From an uncultured Roseateles sp. (GTDB lineage Bacteria; Pseudomonadota; Gammaproteobacteria; Burkholderiales; Burkholderiaceae): a stretch of DNA of 64,000 bases. Location of the stretch: positions 1 to 64,000 of the forward strand of contig CAMPJJ010000017.1 of assembly GCA_946886855.1 (NCBI GenBank), written 5' to 3'. Of this stretch, positions 27,209 to 36,193 are shown piece by piece. Under the pieces are notes generated by a model. The model saw nothing but the letters and a program-made list of their open reading frames with translations, was not told where the DNA came from and did no database searches. A program made the translations under genes and the position numbers. Position 1 is the first letter of the stretch, and each line of letters opens with the position of its first letter.

Positions 27209-27919
27209 ATGCGTGGCGCCCTCGACTTCACTTCCTGGCAGACGATGCTCTCGACGCTGATCGGGCTCGTCATCGTGTCGCTCATCGCCGTCGGCGTGCG
27301 GCTGCTCGTGATGCAGTCGGTGCAGCAGCGGCGCGAGCGCGCGAACCGGCAGATCAATGAACGGCTCAAGACGTTGATCGCGGCGTACAAGACGCTGGGG
27401 GGCTCGTTCACCGGCACGCTCGCCGTGGACCCGCGCCATCTGCGCGACCTGCGCCAGCTCGCCGAGCCCGGCACGATGGCGATCGGCGCCTCCGACCGCG
27501 CGCGCCGCATGCGCGATGCGGTCGAGGCCGCACTGTCCGACATCATCCTGCTCGGCACCGACGAACAGGTGCGCCTCGCCGCGCAGGCGGCCCAGGACAT
27601 GGTGACCGGCAAGCCGGTGGAAACGGCGGCGCTCGTTGCCTCCCTGCGCGATTTCATCCGCGAGGTGCTGGAGCTCGATCCGATCCCGGCGTCCGTCGTG
27701 ATTCCGAAGCAGGGGCCGCTGAGGCCCGCAGGCAGCGGCGGCGGCAAGGGCGGTGGGGCCGCTGGGCGCGAAGGCGGATCACGCGGCGGCGGCGGTGGCG
27801 GCGGTGGTGGCGGCGCTGCGGGTGCCGGTGGACTCGGTGCCGGACTGGGGCTGGGTGCCGCGGGCAGCCACGTCGCTGACGCCTCCAAAGATCCCATGGA
27901 TGACGAACCTTCCAAGTAG
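27209..27919 (+). CDS. Membrane-anchored protein with poly-Gly tail
   Basis: A 236-residue protein starting MRGALDFTSWQTMLSTLIGL. One N-terminal membrane segment (about residues 9-29) leads into a cytoplasmic helical part (QQRRERANRQINERLKTLIA, ARRMRDAVEAALSDIILLGT) that could be coiled coil. The tail is very rich in glycine, with a run of about ten Gly near residue 195. I do not recognise a named domain. The gene ends in TAG, showing that amber is an ordinary stop in this genome. Confidence 0.7.
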   Translation: MRGALDFTSWQTMLSTLIGLVIVSLIAVGVRLLVMQSVQQRRERANRQINERLKTLIAAYKTLGGSFTGTLAVDPRHLRDLRQLAEPGTMAIGASDRARRMRDAVEAALSDIILLGTDEQVRLAAQAAQDMVTGKPVETAALVASLRDFIREVLELDPIPASVVIPKQGPLRPAGSGGGKGGGAAGREGGSRGGGGGGGGGGAAGAGGLGAGLGLGAAGSHVADASKDPMDDEPSK

Positions 27920-27937
27920 GTCGTCCAACGTCGACGG

Positions 27938-28729
27938 CTAGCGGCGCTCCCAGTGGTACGGCGTCGTCGTCGACACCTTCACCAGCCCCGAGGCTTCCAG
28001 GATGGGCCTGGAGAAGTCCGTCGAGTCGCTGTGGATCAGCGTCTTCCCCAGCGTCAGCGCCTCGCGCGCACGCGCTGCGGTGAGCGCGCGATAGATGCCT
28101 CGTCCGCGCCACGCCGGACGCGTGGCGCCGCCCCAGATGCCCGCGAAGCTCGTGCCAGCGACGGGCTCCAGCCGCCCGGCGGTGACCACTTCGCCGTCGC
28201 ACTCCGCGATCCACAGGGACATGCCGTCGTCGCGTGCGAGACGCTCCAGCAGGGACAGCCCCATGGGCGCCGGATCGAAGTCACCGAAGACCTCGGCCTG
28301 CATCGCGCACATGCGCGCCACCTCATGCGGCTCCCGGATGGTGCGCATCGTCACGCCCTCGGGCAACGGCACGTCGTCGACCAGCAGCCGCGCTTCGCCG
28401 ATCATGATCGACTCCGGCGGATCCGGCTCGAACCCATGCTCGACGAGCGCCTGATGCAGCCCCGGTGCCAGGTCATGCCAGCGCGACTTCCATTCGAGGT
28501 GCGTGATGGCGGGATCGGCCTGGAAATGACGACGCGCTTCTGCAACGAGTCTGCGAACCTCCGCCGCGTCGGCACCGCCAAGATCGCGGTAAGTCACGAA
28601 GCCGCGACCCCGCGCGAAGGTCACCAGCCGCAGCGGACCCAGCAGCGTGACGGCAATGGCGCTCGGTGTCTCCGCGTCCGAGCGGAGTTGGTCGTCGTAG
28701 GCGGCAAGCAGAGCGGCTGTGTCCTTCAT
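27938..28729 (-). CDS. GNAT family N-acetyltransferase
   Basis: A 263-residue protein starting MKDTAALLAAYDDQLRSDAE. The C-terminal half has the acetyl-CoA-binding pattern of the GNAT fold (GIWGGATRPAWRGRGIYRAL, the RGRGIY loop). The N-terminal half resembles the duplicated, degenerate GNAT repeat. The substrate is unknown. It is transcribed divergently from the TetR gene, and the shared 75-bp gap holds a TetR-type repeat. An upstream TTG start at 28804 would run through that operator and is rejected. Confidence 0.82.
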   Translation of the reverse strand: MKDTAALLAAYDDQLRSDAETPSAIAVTLLGPLRLVTFARGRGFVTYRDLGGADAAEVRRLVAEARRHFQADPAITHLEWKSRWHDLAPGLHQALVEHGFEPDPPESIMIGEARLLVDDVPLPEGVTMRTIREPHEVARMCAMQAEVFGDFDPAPMGLSLLERLARDDGMSLWIAECDGEVVTAGRLEPVAGTSFAGIWGGATRPAWRGRGIYRALTAARAREALTLGKTLIHSDSTDFSRPILEASGLVKVSTTTPYHWERR

Positions 28730-28769
28730 GCCGCTGCATGGTAGTGGACATGCAGCCAAACCCATCAAC

Positions 28770-28804
28770 TTGACCGTTTTGACCATTTCGGTACACTTGG
28801 TCAA
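28770..28804. promoter_or_regulatory. Probable TetR operator between the GNAT and TetR genes
   Basis: Three copies of one hexamer: TTGACC at 28770-28775 and 28779-28784, and the inverted GGTCAA at 28799-28804, abutting the TetR start codon. Divergent genes flank it. Likely autoregulatory site of the TetR protein. Confidence 0.6.
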
Positions 28805-29395
28805 ATGACATCAAGCAACGATGGGCAGACCGCCTCGGCCAATGCGCGACGGGACACCATCCTGGACGCGGCGATCCGGGAGTTCGGACAGCGCGGTTAC
28901 CGCAAGACCTCCATCGAAGATCTCGCTTCGGCGGCCCAGATCTCGAAGCAGGGGCTCTACCTGCACTTCGCCGGAAAGAACGAGGTCTTCGTCGCCGCGA
29001 TGCAGAAGTACCTCAGGGACGGTCTGGCGCTCGTCGACGAGGCGCTCAGCCGCACCGACCAGCCGCTCTCCAGACGACTCGCCGCCGCCATGGAGGCCTG
29101 GTTCGGTCGTCATCTCGCCACCTTCACGCCGACCTCGTTCGACGTGATCGAGGCCGGCGATCAGCTCTCCTCGAAAGACGTCGAGCACGTGAAGGTCGCC
29201 TTCCAGCAGCGCATCGCCAAGGCCTTGGCATCGGCGCCGGCGTTCATGAACGTCCCGTCGAACCGGTCGCCGCAGGACGTCGCGCAAGTGCTCTTCCTGT
29301 GCGGCCTCACCTGGAAGGACGGCCGGCCGACCGCCCAGGAATTCTCAAAACGCGTCCGGCTGTGCGTCCGCGTCTGCTGCCATCTGGAGGAATGA
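28805..29395 (+). CDS. TetR/AcrR-family regulator
   Basis: A 196-residue repressor. The helix-turn-helix is residues about 15-60 (ARRDTILDAAIREFGQRGYR, IEDLASAAQISKQGLYLHFA). The C-terminal ligand domain is unspecific. The reductase gene follows after 3 bp, with the ribosome site of that gene inside the end of this one, so the two are one operon. The regulator probably controls the reductase and perhaps the divergent GNAT gene. Confidence 0.9.
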   Translation: MTSSNDGQTASANARRDTILDAAIREFGQRGYRKTSIEDLASAAQISKQGLYLHFAGKNEVFVAAMQKYLRDGLALVDEALSRTDQPLSRRLAAAMEAWFGRHLATFTPTSFDVIEAGDQLSSKDVEHVKVAFQQRIAKALASAPAFMNVPSNRSPQDVAQVLFLCGLTWKDGRPTAQEFSKRVRLCVRVCCHLEE

Positions 29396-29398
29396 TCC

Positions 29399-30427
29399 AT
29401 GAGCAAGGTCCTCGTCACCGGCGGATCCGGTTTTCTCGGCGGTCACTGCATCGTCCAACTCCTGCAGGCCGGCCATGAGGTCCGCACCACCGTGCGCTCG
29501 GCGAGCCGCTCGTCCGTCGTGCGGGACATGGTCCGCGAGGGCGGCGCCGATCCGGACGCCCGTCTCGACATCGTGATCGCGGACCTCGGTGCGGATGCCG
29601 GGTGGGCCGAAGCCGTCGCCGGCTGCGACTACGTGCTGCACACGGCGTCGCCGTTTCCTCCGGGCGCGCCCCAGCACGAGGACGAGCTGATCGTCCCCGC
29701 GCGCGAGGGCACGCTCCGGGTGCTGCGCGCCGCGCGGACGGCGGGTGTGGCGCGGGTGGTGCTGACGTCCTCCTTCGCCGCGATCGGGTACGGGCACGCC
29801 CGTCTGGAACAGCCGCTCGATGAGTCCCACTGGAGCCGGCTGGAAGCCGATACCACCGCCTATGTGAAGTCGAAGACGCTGGCCGAGCGCGCCGCCTGGG
29901 ACTTCGTCGCCGCAGCGGGTCGAGGACTGGAGCTCGTCGTGATCAATCCAGTCGGCATCTTCGGCCCGGTGCTCGGCGCCGACTACTCGTCATCGATCGG
30001 CTTGATCAAGCGCATGCTGGACGGCCAGATCAGCGCCTGTCCGCAACTGCACTTCGGCGTGGTGGACGTGCGGGACGTCGCCGATCTGCATCTTCGCGCG
30101 ATGACGCATCCGCAGGCCGCGGGCCAACGTTTCCTCGCTGCCGCCGGCGACTGCGTATCGATGCTCGATGTCGCGCGCATGCTGCGCGCCGGTCTGGGCG
30201 AGGCGGCGCGCCTCGCGCCCACGCGGCAGCTGCCGAACTGGCTGGTCCGCCTCACCGCCCGCTTCAAGCCCGGGCTGCGCCAGCTGCTGCCCGAGCTCGG
30301 CAAGGTGAAGCACCTCTCCAACCTCAAGGCGCGACGCGTGCTCGACTGGCAACCGCGCGGCGACGCCGAAGCGATCGTCGCAACAGGAGCGAGCCTGGCC
30401 CGCCGGGGTCTGCTGGGCACCCGCTGA
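29399..30427 (+). CDS. NAD(P)-dependent reductase, extended SDR (dihydroflavonol reductase-like)
   Basis: A 342-residue Rossmann enzyme. The nucleotide loop is VLVTGGSGFLGGHC (TGxxGFxG) and the catalytic pair is in TTAYVKSKTLAERAAW (YxxxK). The segments VVINPVGIFGPVLG and VVDVRDVADLHLRAM are typical of the dihydroflavonol-4-reductase/aldehyde reductase group. It probably reduces a ketone or aldehyde under TetR control. The substrate cannot be told from sequence. Confidence 0.9.
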   Translation: MSKVLVTGGSGFLGGHCIVQLLQAGHEVRTTVRSASRSSVVRDMVREGGADPDARLDIVIADLGADAGWAEAVAGCDYVLHTASPFPPGAPQHEDELIVPAREGTLRVLRAARTAGVARVVLTSSFAAIGYGHARLEQPLDESHWSRLEADTTAYVKSKTLAERAAWDFVAAAGRGLELVVINPVGIFGPVLGADYSSSIGLIKRMLDGQISACPQLHFGVVDVRDVADLHLRAMTHPQAAGQRFLAAAGDCVSMLDVARMLRAGLGEAARLAPTRQLPNWLVRLTARFKPGLRQLLPELGKVKHLSNLKARRVLDWQPRGDAEAIVATGASLARRGLLGTR

Positions 30428-30544
30428 ACGCTCGCTGATCGCCCGGATGGGCGCGCCGACCCCGGGCGCTACGTCATCCCTTCACGCTGCTGACTTCCTC
30501 CGCGAAAAAAATCACGCGCTTCACGACCTCCCAGGTGAAGCTTC

Positions 30545-33166
30545 ATGAGCACGACATCCCGCCGGTCCTTCCTGACGGCCGCGGTCGCCGGCATGGCGAG
30601 CAGCCATGCCTTCGCGCAGACCCTCCGCCAGGCGCTCGCCACCCCCGCCAACAACGCCACCGGCACGCTCGCCGACGTCGAGCACGTGGTCATCCTGATG
30701 CAGGAGAACCGCTCCTTCGACCACTACTTCGGCACGCTCGCCGGCGTGCGCGGCTACAGCGACCCGCGCCCCATCGCGCTGCCCTCCGGCCAGCCCGTGT
30801 GGATGCAGCCCGGCACGGCCCTCGGCGCCCAGGTCCTGCCCTACCACTTCGACATCCGCAACACCAACGCGCTGCGCGTCGGCCTGGACCACAGCTGGAA
30901 GGGCACCGAGGCCACCTGGAAGGACTGGAACGTCTGGGTGCCCAAGAAGTCGCCCCGCACCATGGGCTACTTCGACCGCAGCGACCTGCCGTTCTATTAC
31001 GCCCTCGCCGACGCGTTCACCGTCTGCGACGCGTACCACTGCTCGATCTTCGGACCGACCGACCCCAACCGCTTCTACGCCCTCACCGGCCACAGCAACG
31101 CGGTGGTGACCGGCATCTCGGACTCCAAGCTCTACAACGTCACCAACGGCACCTACAACGGCGACATCGCCAACGACAACCCCGCCGCCAAGGGCAACGA
31201 GTGGCTGACCTATGCCGAGACGCTCGAGTCCGCCGGCGTCAGCTGGAAGGTCTACCAGGAGTGGGACAACTACGGCGACAACTACCTGCAGTACTTCAAG
31301 AACTTCCGCACCGACGCCAACGGTCAGAAGCTCAGCAGCGCCTCGCCGCTGTACCGCAAGGGCCGCGCGCTGGCCGCGGGCTCGACCCAGGCCAACGCGC
31401 CGGGCACGACCGGCCAGTGGCTGATCGACCAGTTCGCCGCCGACGTCCGCAGCGGCAACCTGCCGCGCGTGTCCTACATCTGCGCGCCGACCGAGTATTG
31501 CGAGCATCCCGACGACACGCCCAACGCCGGTGAGAACTTCACCGCGCGCCTGCTGCAGGCGCTGGTGCAGACGCCCGAGGTCTGGTCCAAGACCGCGCTG
31601 ATCCTGACCTACGACGAGAACGACGGCTTCTTCGACCACATGCCGTCGGTGATGGCGCCGCTGAACACGGACCGCGGCCGCACGACGATGGCCAACGCCA
31701 CGCAGGGCGAGATCGCCAACGGCCAGCCGATCGGCCTCGGCCCGCGCGTGCCGACGATGGTGATCTCGCCGTGGAGCAAGGGCGGCCGCGTCTGCTCGCA
31801 GCTGTTCGACCACACCTCGCTGATCCGCTTCACCGAGGAATGGCTGGTCGCCCTCGGCCACCCGCGCAACGCGGTGCAATGCAACGGCATCTCGCCCTGG
31901 CGCCGCGCGGTCTGCGGCGACATGACCAGCGCCTTCGACTTCAAGTCCGGCGGCCCCGGGTTCCCCTCCTCCGTGCCGGCGAACGCCGTCTACTTCAAGG
32001 GCTGGGGCACGAAGGACGCGCTGCCGCCGACCAACCAGAGCCTGCCGCGCCAGGAGAAGGCCACCAGCGGCATCCCGCGCCGCGCGGCGCCGCTGTCCTA
32101 CCGCTCGACCGTCGAGGGCATCGCCGCGACGAACGCGAAACAGTTCGCGCTGAGCTTCGCCAACGAAGGCAGCGTCACGGCCGCGTTCATCGTCTACTCG
32201 ACGCTGCGCACCGACGGCCCGTGGCACTACACCGTCGAACCGGGCAAGCGCATCGACCAGGAAGTCTGGAACTGGAACAGCGCGCCGCTGCAGCTCGCCG
32301 TGCACGGCGACAACGGCTTCCTGCGCGAGTTCCGCATGAACTTCGACGGCATCGGCCGCCTGGCCGCGACCAGCCTGAAGGAGCAGCCCGCGAGCGCGAG
32401 CATCACGCTGACACTGCGCAACGCCAGCACGCAGACGATGCGCTTCCGCGTGGTCGACAACGCCTATGGCGACAAGACCGTCGTCACGGTGGACGTGCCG
32501 GCGGGCTCCAGTCGTGACCACGTCCGCGCCGTCACGTCGAGCTACGGCTGGTACGACCTGCTCGTCACCGTCGACGGCGACAACGCCTTCCAGCGCCGCC
32601 TGGCGGGCCACGTCGAAGGCGCTGGCCTGGACTTCACCGATCCGGTGCTCAACGGCCTCGCGCAGGTCGCCTGGAACGCGCCGCCGGTGCTGCCGCCCAG
32701 CACGCCGACGGCCACGTTCAAGGCCGACGTCGACCGCGTGCGCATCGGCGGCGGCGTGTCGCTGACCTGGACCGGCCTGCCCGCGAGCACGACGAACTGG
32801 ATCGGCCTGTACCGCGTCGGCATGACGCCCGGCGGCCCCGGCTCGCTGAAGTGGAACTATGTGGCGAGCCCGTCGGGATCGCAGGTGTTCCCGCTCGCCG
32901 GCCAGCCGGAGGGCGACTACTTCCTCGGCCTGTTCCTCAACGACGGCTACGGCGAAGCCGCGCCGCGCCTGTCGGTCCGCATCCGCAAGAACGGCGACGT
33001 GAACGCCGACGGCGCCGTCACCGCCGCCGACCGCGACACGCTGCGCAACGCCATCGGCAGCTGCGCCGGCGACGCGCGCTTCGAGCCGCTGGCCGACATG
33101 GACGGCGACAAGTGCATCACGCAAGCGGATTACCGCGTCTGGTACCAGCTCTTCAGCACCCTGTGA
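30545..33166 (+). CDS. Tat-exported phosphocholine-type phospholipase C with C-terminal dockerin-like module
   Basis: An 873-residue enzyme with a twin-arginine signal (TSRRSFLTAAVAGMASSHAF). The phosphoesterase domain contains VVILMQENRSFDHYFGTLAG, CSIFGPTDPNRFYALTGHSN, YDENDGFFDH and the HTSLIRFTE region, as in bacterial phospholipase C/acid phosphatase enzymes. Two C-terminal beta domains of the PLC family follow, then an Ig-like module. The last 57 residues carry two EF-hand-like loops, DVNADGAVTAAD and DMDGDKCITQAD, the duplicated dockerin pattern, which is not usual in this enzyme family. It cleaves phosphatidylcholine-type lipids outside the cytoplasm. The next gene, 8 bp downstream, encodes a cohesin-like protein. 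Confidence 0.9.
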   Translation: MSTTSRRSFLTAAVAGMASSHAFAQTLRQALATPANNATGTLADVEHVVILMQENRSFDHYFGTLAGVRGYSDPRPIALPSGQPVWMQPGTALGAQVLPYHFDIRNTNALRVGLDHSWKGTEATWKDWNVWVPKKSPRTMGYFDRSDLPFYYALADAFTVCDAYHCSIFGPTDPNRFYALTGHSNAVVTGISDSKLYNVTNGTYNGDIANDNPAAKGNEWLTYAETLESAGVSWKVYQEWDNYGDNYLQYFKNFRTDANGQKLSSASPLYRKGRALAAGSTQANAPGTTGQWLIDQFAADVRSGNLPRVSYICAPTEYCEHPDDTPNAGENFTARLLQALVQTPEVWSKTALILTYDENDGFFDHMPSVMAPLNTDRGRTTMANATQGEIANGQPIGLGPRVPTMVISPWSKGGRVCSQLFDHTSLIRFTEEWLVALGHPRNAVQCNGISPWRRAVCGDMTSAFDFKSGGPGFPSSVPANAVYFKGWGTKDALPPTNQSLPRQEKATSGIPRRAAPLSYRSTVEGIAATNAKQFALSFANEGSVTAAFIVYSTLRTDGPWHYTVEPGKRIDQEVWNWNSAPLQLAVHGDNGFLREFRMNFDGIGRLAATSLKEQPASASITLTLRNASTQTMRFRVVDNAYGDKTVVTVDVPAGSSRDHVRAVTSSYGWYDLLVTVDGDNAFQRRLAGHVEGAGLDFTDPVLNGLAQVAWNAPPVLPPSTPTATFKADVDRVRIGGGVSLTWTGLPASTTNWIGLYRVGMTPGGPGSLKWNYVASPSGSQVFPLAGQPEGDYFLGLFLNDGYGEAAPRLSVRIRKNGDVNADGAVTAADRDTLRNAIGSCAGDARFEPLADMDGDKCITQADYRVWYQLFSTL

Positions 33167-33174
33167 GAACCCTC

Positions 33175-33759
33175 ATGACCCTCATGCTCCGCAACCCCCT
33201 GCTCGCCGCCGCTGCACTGGCGATCGCTTCGCTGCTCGTACCGGCCGCCCATGCCGCCACCGTCTCGCTCACGGCGGCCGGTCCTGCCAAGGTCGGCGAA
33301 GGCGTGGACCTGCTCATCAGTCTGGTGGATCCGTTCGGCGGCCTGCCCTCCGATGAAGAGCTGCTGTCCTTCGGCTTCCGCCTCAGCTACGACACGACCA
33401 AGCTCTCCTTCGGCAGCTTCACCGCCGCGGCCGGCTGGGATGACGACAGCCCGTGGCTGGGCGCCGGCACCTTCGGCGGATCGAGCTTCCCCGGCGTCGC
33501 CAACGGCGGCCAGACCTCGCTGCTGCTCGGCACGCTGCACTTCGGCGCGCTGCAGGGCGGCCTCGCGCAGATCGGCCTGATCACCGATGCCGGCAACCTC
33601 AACCACGGCCTCAGCTACCTGTGGAGCGACGTCCAGCCGCTCAACGCGTCGCTGAACCTGGCGGTGTCCGCGGTGCCGGAGCCAAGCTCCGCGCTGCTGG
33701 CGGCGCTGGGCCTGGGCGCACTCGGCGTCACGGCGCGTCGCCGCAAGCCGTCGCACTGA
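33175..33759 (+). CDS. PEP-CTERM protein with cohesin-like domain
   Basis: A 194-residue secreted protein. A Sec signal peptide (MTLMLRNPLLAAAALAIASL...AHAAT) is followed by a beta domain with cohesin features: VGEGVDLLISLVD, LLSFGFRLSYDTTKLSFGSF and LLLGTLHFGALQGGLAQIGL. The C-terminal sorting signal is VPEPSSALLAALGLGALGVT then ARRRK, the PEP-CTERM tripartite tag handled by exosortase. It starts 8 bp after the phospholipase stop, so the two are co-transcribed. It could display the phospholipase by cohesin-dockerin binding. No exosortase gene is in the window. Confidence 0.82.
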   Translation: MTLMLRNPLLAAAALAIASLLVPAAHAATVSLTAAGPAKVGEGVDLLISLVDPFGGLPSDEELLSFGFRLSYDTTKLSFGSFTAAAGWDDDSPWLGAGTFGGSSFPGVANGGQTSLLLGTLHFGALQGGLAQIGLITDAGNLNHGLSYLWSDVQPLNASLNLAVSAVPEPSSALLAALGLGALGVTARRRKPSH

Positions 33760-33767
33760 CGAAGGAG

Positions 33768-33791
33768 AGGCGCCCGCGAACGCGGGCGCCT
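33768..33791 (+). terminator. Hairpin after the cohesin-like gene
   Basis: 10-bp stem AGGCGCCCGC / GCGGGCGCCT with loop GAAC, 8 bp after the stop. No clear T-run. Probably ends the phospholipase-cohesin transcript. Confidence 0.5.
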
Positions 33792-33927
33792 TGATGCGCC
33801 TTGATGGCGCCTTGAGGCCGCTCTCCAGCGCGTAGGACGACATCCCTGCGACAACCCTCCGCCGTCCGACGGCGCACGTCGACCGCGTCCCCAATACTGG
33901 CCCCCACCGCCACCCCAGGGGCCGCCG

Positions 33928-34992
33928 ATGACCGTGATCCGCAAGGGCCAGCAGCCCGCGGCACTGACCCGCGAGCAATTCCACGAGCGCTTCATGCGTC
34001 GCTTCCAGGACCCGGCCTACCAGGCCGAGCACGAGGCCATCGCCCGCCTGGAGACCATCGCCTTCGAGGCGATGAAGGAAGGGCGCAAGTCGCCGGTCAC
34101 CCGCCCCGCGGGCAACGGCTTCAAGGATCCGACCTACGAGACCTCGGTCGAGTGGCTCGAGACGCACCAGCGGCTCCAGGTCGCCCAGCAACGCTGGAGC
34201 GATCCCGCGACCCGCTCGCGCGTGCTGCTCGTCTGCGGCAGCGACCGCAACGACGGCACCTGTCCGGGCGAGATGTCCAAGACCTGGCGTCTGACGCAGA
34301 TCGCCAAGGAGCAACTCAGCGGCCACGACGTGATCATCGACGTGCTCGACCTGAGTCTGATCACCTCGGAATACGGCCGCCAGATCCATCCCTGCAAGGG
34401 CTGCGTGTCGACGGCGATGCCGCTCTGCCACTGGCCCTGCAGCTGCTATCCGAACCACGCGCTCGACCAGTCCAGCGACTGGATGAACGAGATCTACGAG
34501 CGATGGGTGTCCGCGCATGGCGTGATCCTGCTCACGCCGACCTACTGGTACCAGTCGCCGAGCGCGTTGAAGCTGATGATCGACCGCCTGGTCTGCGCCG
34601 ACGGCGGCAATCCGGATCCGACCTCGACCCACGGCAAGAAAGCCGAGGAAGCCAAGGCCATCGAAGAGAAGGGCTGGGACTATCCCAAGCACCTCGAAGG
34701 CCGCGCGTACGGCCTGGTCGTGCATGGCGACGTGGCCGGCGTGGAAGCGCAGCGTCGCAACCTCGCCGACTGGCTGGACTGGATGGGGCTGGTCGACGCC
34801 GGCCAGCTCTCCCGGCTCGACCGCTACATCGGCTACTTCGAGCCCTACTTCAACAGCCACGAGGCGCTCGATCGCGACGAAGCCTTGCAGAACGAAGTTC
34901 GCCTGGTGGCCGATCTGGTCGGCGACGCGGTCAAGCAGCTGCGGGAGGGAAATCTGCCCCGTTCCAAGCGCCAGGCCGTGCGTCCGAAATGA
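33928..34992 (+). CDS. Flavodoxin-like NAD(P)H-dependent oxidoreductase with Cys cluster
   Basis: A 354-residue protein. The first 90 residues are a helical extension (LTREQFHERFMRRFQDPAYQ...). From about 98 the flavodoxin-like FMN reductase fold appears: VLLVCGSDRNDGTCPGEMSK and VILLTPTYWYQSPSALKLMI. Between them lies a cysteine cluster, CKGCVSTAMPLCHWPCSCYP (C156, C159, C167, C171, C173), in the place where iron-sulfur flavoproteins carry cluster ligands. It may bind FMN plus a cluster or a metal, or use the cysteines in redox chemistry. Monocistronic or leading the small gene at 35052. Confidence 0.75.
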   Translation: MTVIRKGQQPAALTREQFHERFMRRFQDPAYQAEHEAIARLETIAFEAMKEGRKSPVTRPAGNGFKDPTYETSVEWLETHQRLQVAQQRWSDPATRSRVLLVCGSDRNDGTCPGEMSKTWRLTQIAKEQLSGHDVIIDVLDLSLITSEYGRQIHPCKGCVSTAMPLCHWPCSCYPNHALDQSSDWMNEIYERWVSAHGVILLTPTYWYQSPSALKLMIDRLVCADGGNPDPTSTHGKKAEEAKAIEEKGWDYPKHLEGRAYGLVVHGDVAGVEAQRRNLADWLDWMGLVDAGQLSRLDRYIGYFEPYFNSHEALDRDEALQNEVRLVADLVGDAVKQLREGNLPRSKRQAVRPK

Positions 34993-35051
34993 CGGCGGTC
35001 TCGCCAACTCGTACGACCTCCCCTCGACTCATCGACTCAAGGAGCACTCCG

Positions 35052-35300
35052 ATGGCCCAGTCCCCTTCCCGCTCGACGCACCAACTGCATCCCGAACTGC
35101 CGGCCGACGTGCCGCCGTTCCCGACCTCCGACACCGATGTCGACGGCGATGACCTCGACAGCGTCTACGGCCAGCTCGTGAAGGGCGTCGGCCATGAGTT
35201 CGTCACCGACCAGAACGTCGACGAGCTCGCCCGTCGCGCCGAAGAGGACGGTCATCCGATCCTCGCCACCGAACTCCGGGAATGGAAGGCGCCTTGCTGA
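35052..35300 (+). CDS. Small acidic hypothetical protein (82 aa)
   Basis: It starts MAQSPSRSTHQLHPELPADV after an AAGGAG ribosome site. It is acidic (TDVDGDDLDSVYGQLVKGVG) and has no signal peptide or membrane segment. Coding is supported by the ribosome site, the codon bias and its position 60 bp after the flavoprotein gene. I recognise no family. Confidence 0.65.
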   Translation: MAQSPSRSTHQLHPELPADVPPFPTSDTDVDGDDLDSVYGQLVKGVGHEFVTDQNVDELARRAEEDGHPILATELREWKAPC

Positions 35301-35332
35301 CCCCTCGCCCCTGAGGTCCGTTCCCCAATGAG

Positions 35333-35354
35333 ACAGGGCCCCGCGGGGCCCTGT
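35333..35354. terminator. Bidirectional hairpin between convergent genes
   Basis: Perfect 10-bp arms ACAGGGCCCC / GGGGCCCTGT with GC between them, placed between the small acidic gene (plus) and ubiE (minus). Likely shared terminator. Confidence 0.55.
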
Positions 35355-35388
35355 TCCTTCCTGCGCCGCCCTCAGGCGGTGGCGCAGC

Positions 35389-36120
35389 TCAGCACTTGAT
35401 GCCCGCGTGCAGCGCCACGACGCCGCCGGTCAGGTTGTGCACGTCCACGTGGCCGAAGCCCGCCGTCTTCATCATGGCCTTGAGTTCGGCCTGCGGCGGA
35501 TGCATGCGGATCGATTCCGCCAGGTAGCGGTAGCTGTCGGCGTCGCCGGCGATCAGCGAGCCGATGCGCGGCAGGACTTTGAAGGAATACCAGTCGTAGG
35601 GCTTGCGCAGCGGCGCCGCGACCTGCGAGAACTCCAGCACCAGCAGCCGGCCGCCCGGGCGCAGCACGCGGTTCATCTCGGCCAGCGCCTGGTCCTTGTG
35701 CGTCATGTTGCGCAGGCCGAAGGCCACGCAGACCAGGTCGAAGGAGCCGTCCTTGTAGGGCAGCGCCTCGGCATCGCAGAGGTTGGTCGGCAGGACCATG
35801 CCCTCGTCGATCAGCCGCTCGCGGCCGGTGCGCAGCATGGCCTCGTTGATGTCGGTGTGCACGACCATGCCGCGCTCGCCCACCTTCTTCGCGAACAGCC
35901 GCGCCATGTCGCCGGTGCCGCCGGCGATGTCCAGCACGCGGTCGCCCGGCTTCAGGTTGGCCACGGCCAGCGTGTACAGCTTCCAGGCGCGATGCATCCC
36001 CATGGACATCAGGTCGTTCATGACGTCGTAGCGCGACGCGACCGAATCGAACACGCCGCGCACGCGCTTGGCCTTGACGGTTTCGTCGACGGATTCGAAG
36101 CCGAAGTGGGTGGAACTCAT
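35389..36120 (-). CDS. ubiE: UbiE, ubiquinone/menaquinone C-methyltransferase
   Basis: A 243-residue SAM-dependent methyltransferase that methylates the demethoxy-benzoquinol ring in ubiquinone synthesis. The N-terminus [20 protein letters not shown] and [20 protein letters not shown] are diagnostic of UbiE. The SAM site is [12 protein letters not shown]. The C-terminus is [14 protein letters not shown]. The start at 36120 is chosen because upstream in-frame codons are low complexity. It follows the DUF971 gene on the same strand, a common pair in betaproteobacteria. Confidence 0.95.
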   Translation of the reverse strand: MSSTHFGFESVDETVKAKRVRGVFDSVASRYDVMNDLMSMGMHRAWKLYTLAVANLKPGDRVLDIAGGTGDMARLFAKKVGERGMVVHTDINEAMLRTGRERLIDEGMVLPTNLCDAEALPYKDGSFDLVCVAFGLRNMTHKDQALAEMNRVLRPGGRLLVLEFSQVAAPLRKPYDWYSFKVLPRIGSLIAGDADSYRYLAESIRMHPPQAELKAMMKTAGFGHVDVHNLTGGVVALHAGIKC

Positions 36121-36193
36121 GGTGGCGTCCTGCTGAATGGGGGCGTGAGAGGCGTGAGAGGCGTGGAAGGGCGATCGTCGCGCGGGCCGGCGG

